A DNA stretch of 7,642 nucleotides from Pirellulaceae bacterium (GTDB lineage Bacteria > Planctomycetota > Planctomycetia > Pirellulales > Pirellulaceae): NCBI GenBank assembly GCA_030744095.1, contig JASLRF010000106.1, forward strand, positions 1 through 7,642, written 5' to 3'. Below, in pieces: positions 6,347-7,642 of this stretch. Numbering within the stretch: the first letter of the stretch is position 1; each line of letters starts with the position of its first letter. Position numbers and translations under genes: made by a program. The notes under the pieces were generated by a model, which had not been told where the DNA came from, did not search any database, and worked only from the letters and a program-made list of their open reading frames with translations.

Positions 6347-6420
6347 GGGCGTTTAGCTCAGTTGGTTAGAGCGCTGTGTTCACACCGCAGAGGTCACTGG
6401 TTCGAATCCAGTAACGCCCA
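6347..6420 (+). tRNA. tRNA-Val (anticodon CAC)
   Basis: The full cloverleaf can be drawn. The acceptor stem is GGGCGTT/AACGCCC (6347-6353, 6413-6419). The D stem is GCTC/GAGC (6356-6359, 6369-6372). The anticodon stem is CTGTG/CGCAG with one G-T pair (6374-6378, 6386-6390). The 7-base loop TTCACAC places anticodon CAC at 6381-6383. The T arm is ACTGG-TTCGAAT-CCAGT (6396-6412), and A6420 is the discriminator. CAC reads the valine codon GTG. The 3' CCA is not encoded, so it must be added after transcription. No other tRNA is adjacent. Confidence 0.96.
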
Positions 6421-6441
6421 CTGCTGTTAAAGTGTTTAAAT

Positions 6442-6478
6442 AAAAGGACTTGCAAATTGACGCGTGCAAGTCCTTTTT
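6442..6478 (+). terminator. Intrinsic terminator of the tRNA gene
   Basis: AAAAGGACTTGCA (6442-6454) and TGCAAGTCCTTTT (6465-6477) form a perfect 13-pair stem with a 10-base loop, ending in a run of five T (6474-6478). It starts 21 bases after the tRNA. Because the stem begins with an A-run, it could also stop transcription coming from the right on the minus strand. Confidence 0.88.
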
Positions 6479-6481
6479 CTG

Positions 6482-6505
6482 TTGGTGATACCTTTGGTGA
6501 TACCT
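6482..6505. repeat. Perfect 12-base tandem duplication
   Basis: TTGGTGATACCT occurs twice head to tail (6482-6493 and 6494-6505), four bases after the tRNA terminator. No function is evident; it could be a replication-slippage product or a paired protein-binding site. Confidence 0.8.
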
Positions 6506-6659
6506 TTCTGTTGATCCTTGGTACAGTCCACCCCCGTCGTGACGTGCCCCTGTGCCAAGGTCTCACCACATTCACTTCGCAGGGCAAGTCAGTCAAACCA
6601 ACTGTCTCCATCCTGATAAAGGGCGACCGTTCAAAATGTGGCAAAACCCAAGCAACAAG

Positions 6660-6674
6660 CCCCGGCCGCAGGGG
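6660..6674 (-). terminator. Weak GC hairpin downstream of the small minus-strand gene
   Basis: CCCC (6660-6663) and GGGG (6671-6674) flank a 7-base GC-rich loop, 18 bases beyond the stop codon of the minus-strand gene. The following minus-strand bases are only moderately T-rich (GTTTT near 6641-6646). It is a possible but weak terminator. Confidence 0.25.
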
Positions 6675-6692
6675 TTGATGCGTTGGCATTTC

Positions 6693-7007
6693 TCACCCGT
6701 CGCTCGACCTCTGCTTAATCCGCTTCTCGGCTTCCTTCTTCACCTCAGCCAGTTTGCTCTCCGCCTCCTTCGCGAGTTTCGATAGGTGGGCAACGGCTTC
6801 GATTGCGTAGTCACAAAGCTCTAGAATCTTGTCGAGATCACCAGCAGCTCTGAACCCGAACTCGATCGCCGGTATCCCGTCTCGGTCGAACCATGATTCA
6901 TCATAGCGACGAAGCCATTTATCCGTGTGCTTGTTCAGTTCGTCGATGGCCTGAGCCACGGTCGGTTGCTTGGTTGGGCGACGTCCTGGGTATTGGCTTC
7001 TGCTCAT
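6693..7007 (-). CDS. Small helical protein of unknown function
   Basis: The protein has 104 residues and I do not recognise its family. ATG 7007 is strongly supported: AAGGAG at 7020-7015 sits 7 bases upstream, the best Shine-Dalgarno in the window. The frame stays open to 7184, but the extra 59 residues are Trp/Arg/Ser-rich, look non-coding and would ignore this site. The N-terminus (2-15) is basic and polar. Residues about 16-35 (T-V-A-Q-A-I-D-E-L-N-K-H) are helical. A central segment with D-E-S-W-F-D-R-D-G-I-P-A-I-E-F-G-F (36-52) looks globular. Residues about 55-100 form long helices, the last one (A-K-E-A-E-S-K-L-A-E-V-K-K-E-A-E) rich in alternating Lys/Glu and likely a coiled coil. There is no signal peptide or membrane helix, so it is probably cytoplasmic. 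An inverted repeat lies just upstream (7039-7057). It appears to be a single-gene unit with no plausible partner nearby. Confidence 0.7.
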   Translation of the reverse strand: MSRSQYPGRRPTKQPTVAQAIDELNKHTDKWLRRYDESWFDRDGIPAIEFGFRAAGDLDKILELCDYAIEAVAHLSKLAKEAESKLAEVKKEAEKRIKQRSSDG

Positions 7008-7038
7008 GTCTGGTCTCCTTGCTCTGAGTGGTTGTGAT

Positions 7039-7057
7039 GACCGTTTTCGCCACGGTC
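7039..7057. promoter_or_regulatory. Inverted repeat upstream of the small minus-strand gene
   Basis: GACCGT (7039-7044) and ACGGTC (7052-7057) are perfect 6-base inverted arms around a 7-base spacer. They lie 31 bases upstream of the start codon at 7007. The position fits an operator or a leader hairpin; there is no evidence for which protein would bind. Confidence 0.4.
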
Positions 7058-7242
7058 GTTTCGATACCCACTGAGCGAGAGCGATCAGCCAGGAGGGCCA
7101 AGAATTCCAGGAAATTTTGAGTCGTCCAGGAACGGCGTACGAAATCACAACAGAGTGTCTGCTCGAATTCCCCGTGACGAACACGATTTCAAGCCAAACT
7201 GCCCAGCCAGACAGGAATCGAGCACGGGGCTAAGTCATTCGG

Positions 7243-7256
7243 ACGGAACGTTCCGT
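7243..7256. repeat. Perfect 14-base palindrome
   Basis: ACGGAACGTTCCGT reads the same on both strands. With no loop it suits a dimeric DNA-binding protein better than an RNA hairpin. It sits 57 bases beyond the hydrolase stop codon. Function is unknown. Confidence 0.6.
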
Positions 7257-7313
7257 TGAGTCCCGACCATGGGTCCGCATTTGAATAGAGCTGATTGTTC
7301 ACTGGCCACTTTC

Positions 7314-7642
7314 CTACTGCTTCTTCATCAGTCCTCGGCTCCGCATCCACTCTTCACAACGCTGCGGCCATGTCGATGCAGGATGCTCTGACGGCCTCAA
7401 GCCGAAGCCATGCCCTCCGCTGGCGTAGATGTGTAGCTCTGCTGGCACTTTGGCCTTCTTCAGTGCCAAATACATCGTGATGCTGTTCTCTGAACTGATC
7501 CGATCGTCACTGGCATGAGCAAAGAACGTCGGTGGCGAGTCCGCCGTGACGCGGATCTCTGGAGCCAGTCCGTCACCCTCCGTCAGATACGCCGGATAGA
7601 CCAGCACGGCGAAGTCTGGGCGGCAGTTGACGTCGTCAATCT
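7314..7642 (-). CDS. Alpha/beta hydrolase, C-terminal part (5' end outside window)
   Basis: The minus-strand frame enters from the right edge and ends with TAG at 7316-7314, leaving about 109 C-terminal residues. The GTG at 7607 is not the start, because homologous sequence (D-D-V-N-C-R-P-D-F-A before V-L-V-Y-P-A-Y-L) continues to the edge. The fragment has the last third of an alpha/beta-hydrolase fold: a beta strand V-L-V-Y-P, then P-T-F-F-A-H-A-S-D-D-R-I, whose Asp is the likely catalytic acid, then L-H-I-Y-A-S-G-G-H-G-F-G, whose His is the likely catalytic base. The nucleophile Ser would lie outside the window. This pattern matches the acetyl-esterase/BD-FAE-like enzymes, which deacylate carbohydrates and are abundant in polysaccharide-degrading planctomycetes. 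Fold confidence is high; substrate is a guess. Location cannot be judged without the N-terminus. Confidence 0.88.
   Translation of the reverse strand, partial: IDDVNCRPDFAVLVYPAYLTEGDGLAPEIRVTADSPPTFFAHASDDRISSENSITMYLALKKAKVPAELHIYASGGHGFGLRPSEHPASTWPQRCEEWMRSRGLMKKQ

Larger units (their letters stand above)
6421..6692. other. Gene-free stretch after the tRNA
   Basis: Besides the tRNA terminator, a 12-base tandem duplication and a small GC-rich hairpin (all listed separately), I see no supported gene here. The minus-strand frame over 6366-6689 includes the antisense of the tRNA and is spurious. This stretch is where gene orientation switches from + to -. Confidence 0.5.
7008..7313 (-). other. 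Gene-free spacer between the hydrolase and the small helical gene
   Basis: These 306 bases hold the Shine-Dalgarno of the small gene (7015-7020), an inverted repeat (7039-7057) and a 14-base palindrome (7243-7256). I find no minus-strand promoter with both boxes near consensus, and no credible gene on either strand. No T-tailed terminator follows the hydrolase. Confidence 0.5.

Noticed and set aside
6366..6689. 107-residue minus-strand frame overlapping the tRNA
   Set aside because: Its C-terminus is the antisense translation of the tRNA, a well-known type of spurious gene call.
7008..7184. 59-codon upstream extension of the small minus-strand gene
   Set aside because: The perfect AAGGAG site is placed for ATG 7007, and the extension has a Trp/Arg/Ser-rich composition unlike the rest of the protein.
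7295..7480. 61-residue plus-strand frame at the right end
   Set aside because: It is antisense to the clear alpha/beta-hydrolase coding region.
1..7642. CRISPR array, insertion sequence, toxin-antitoxin pair or phage-defence genes
   Set aside because: I looked for regular repeats, transposase or integrase motifs and defence domains on both strands and found none.

Overview
The window looks like a stretch of a planctomycete chromosome, probably of the Rhodopirellula/Pirellulales type. The grounds are a TPR–ExbB–ExbD–'squalene-cyclase-like' gene order, short TatA paralogues in tandem, a TTGACA/TAGAAT promoter, and weak or variable Shine-Dalgarno sites. This assignment comes from recognising protein families, not from a database search.

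Region 1 (2-5195, + strand) reads as one functional module. It holds the C-terminal part of a large TPR protein, an ExbB/TolQ-type proton channel subunit with a signal peptide, a single ExbD/TolR-type subunit, and then a 671-residue membrane protein. That last protein has two N-terminal membrane helices, about 270 residues of Pro/Glu/Ala/Thr-rich linker, and a C-terminal alpha/alpha-toroid of the prenyltransferase/squalene-cyclase type. Its second helix carries the S-V-F-A-H pattern found in the TonB membrane helix (Ser-x3-His). I therefore read it as a TonB-like energy transducer whose usual C-terminal domain is replaced by a toroid. ExbB and ExbD would harvest the proton-motive force, the fusion protein would carry it into the periplasm, and the TPR protein would act as a periplasmic scaffold. 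This is the most interesting part of the window. A 375-base gap with several inverted repeats and no convincing gene separates exbD from the fusion gene.

Region 2 (5196-6346, + strand) is a two-gene tat unit. A strong sigma70-type promoter at 5422-5449 drives a 72-residue TatA. A bulged hairpin lies between the genes, then a second TatA/B-like protein of 101 residues with an acidic, proline-rich tail, then a large stem-loop that may be its terminator.

Region 3 (6347-6692) holds a tRNA-Val with anticodon CAC, followed by a textbook intrinsic terminator and a perfect 12-base tandem duplication. No protein gene is supported here.

Region 4 (6693-7642, - strand) contains a small helical protein of unknown function with a perfect Shine-Dalgarno site and an inverted repeat just upstream. 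After a 306-base gap comes the C-terminal end of an alpha/beta hydrolase (acetyl-esterase-like) whose start lies beyond the right edge.
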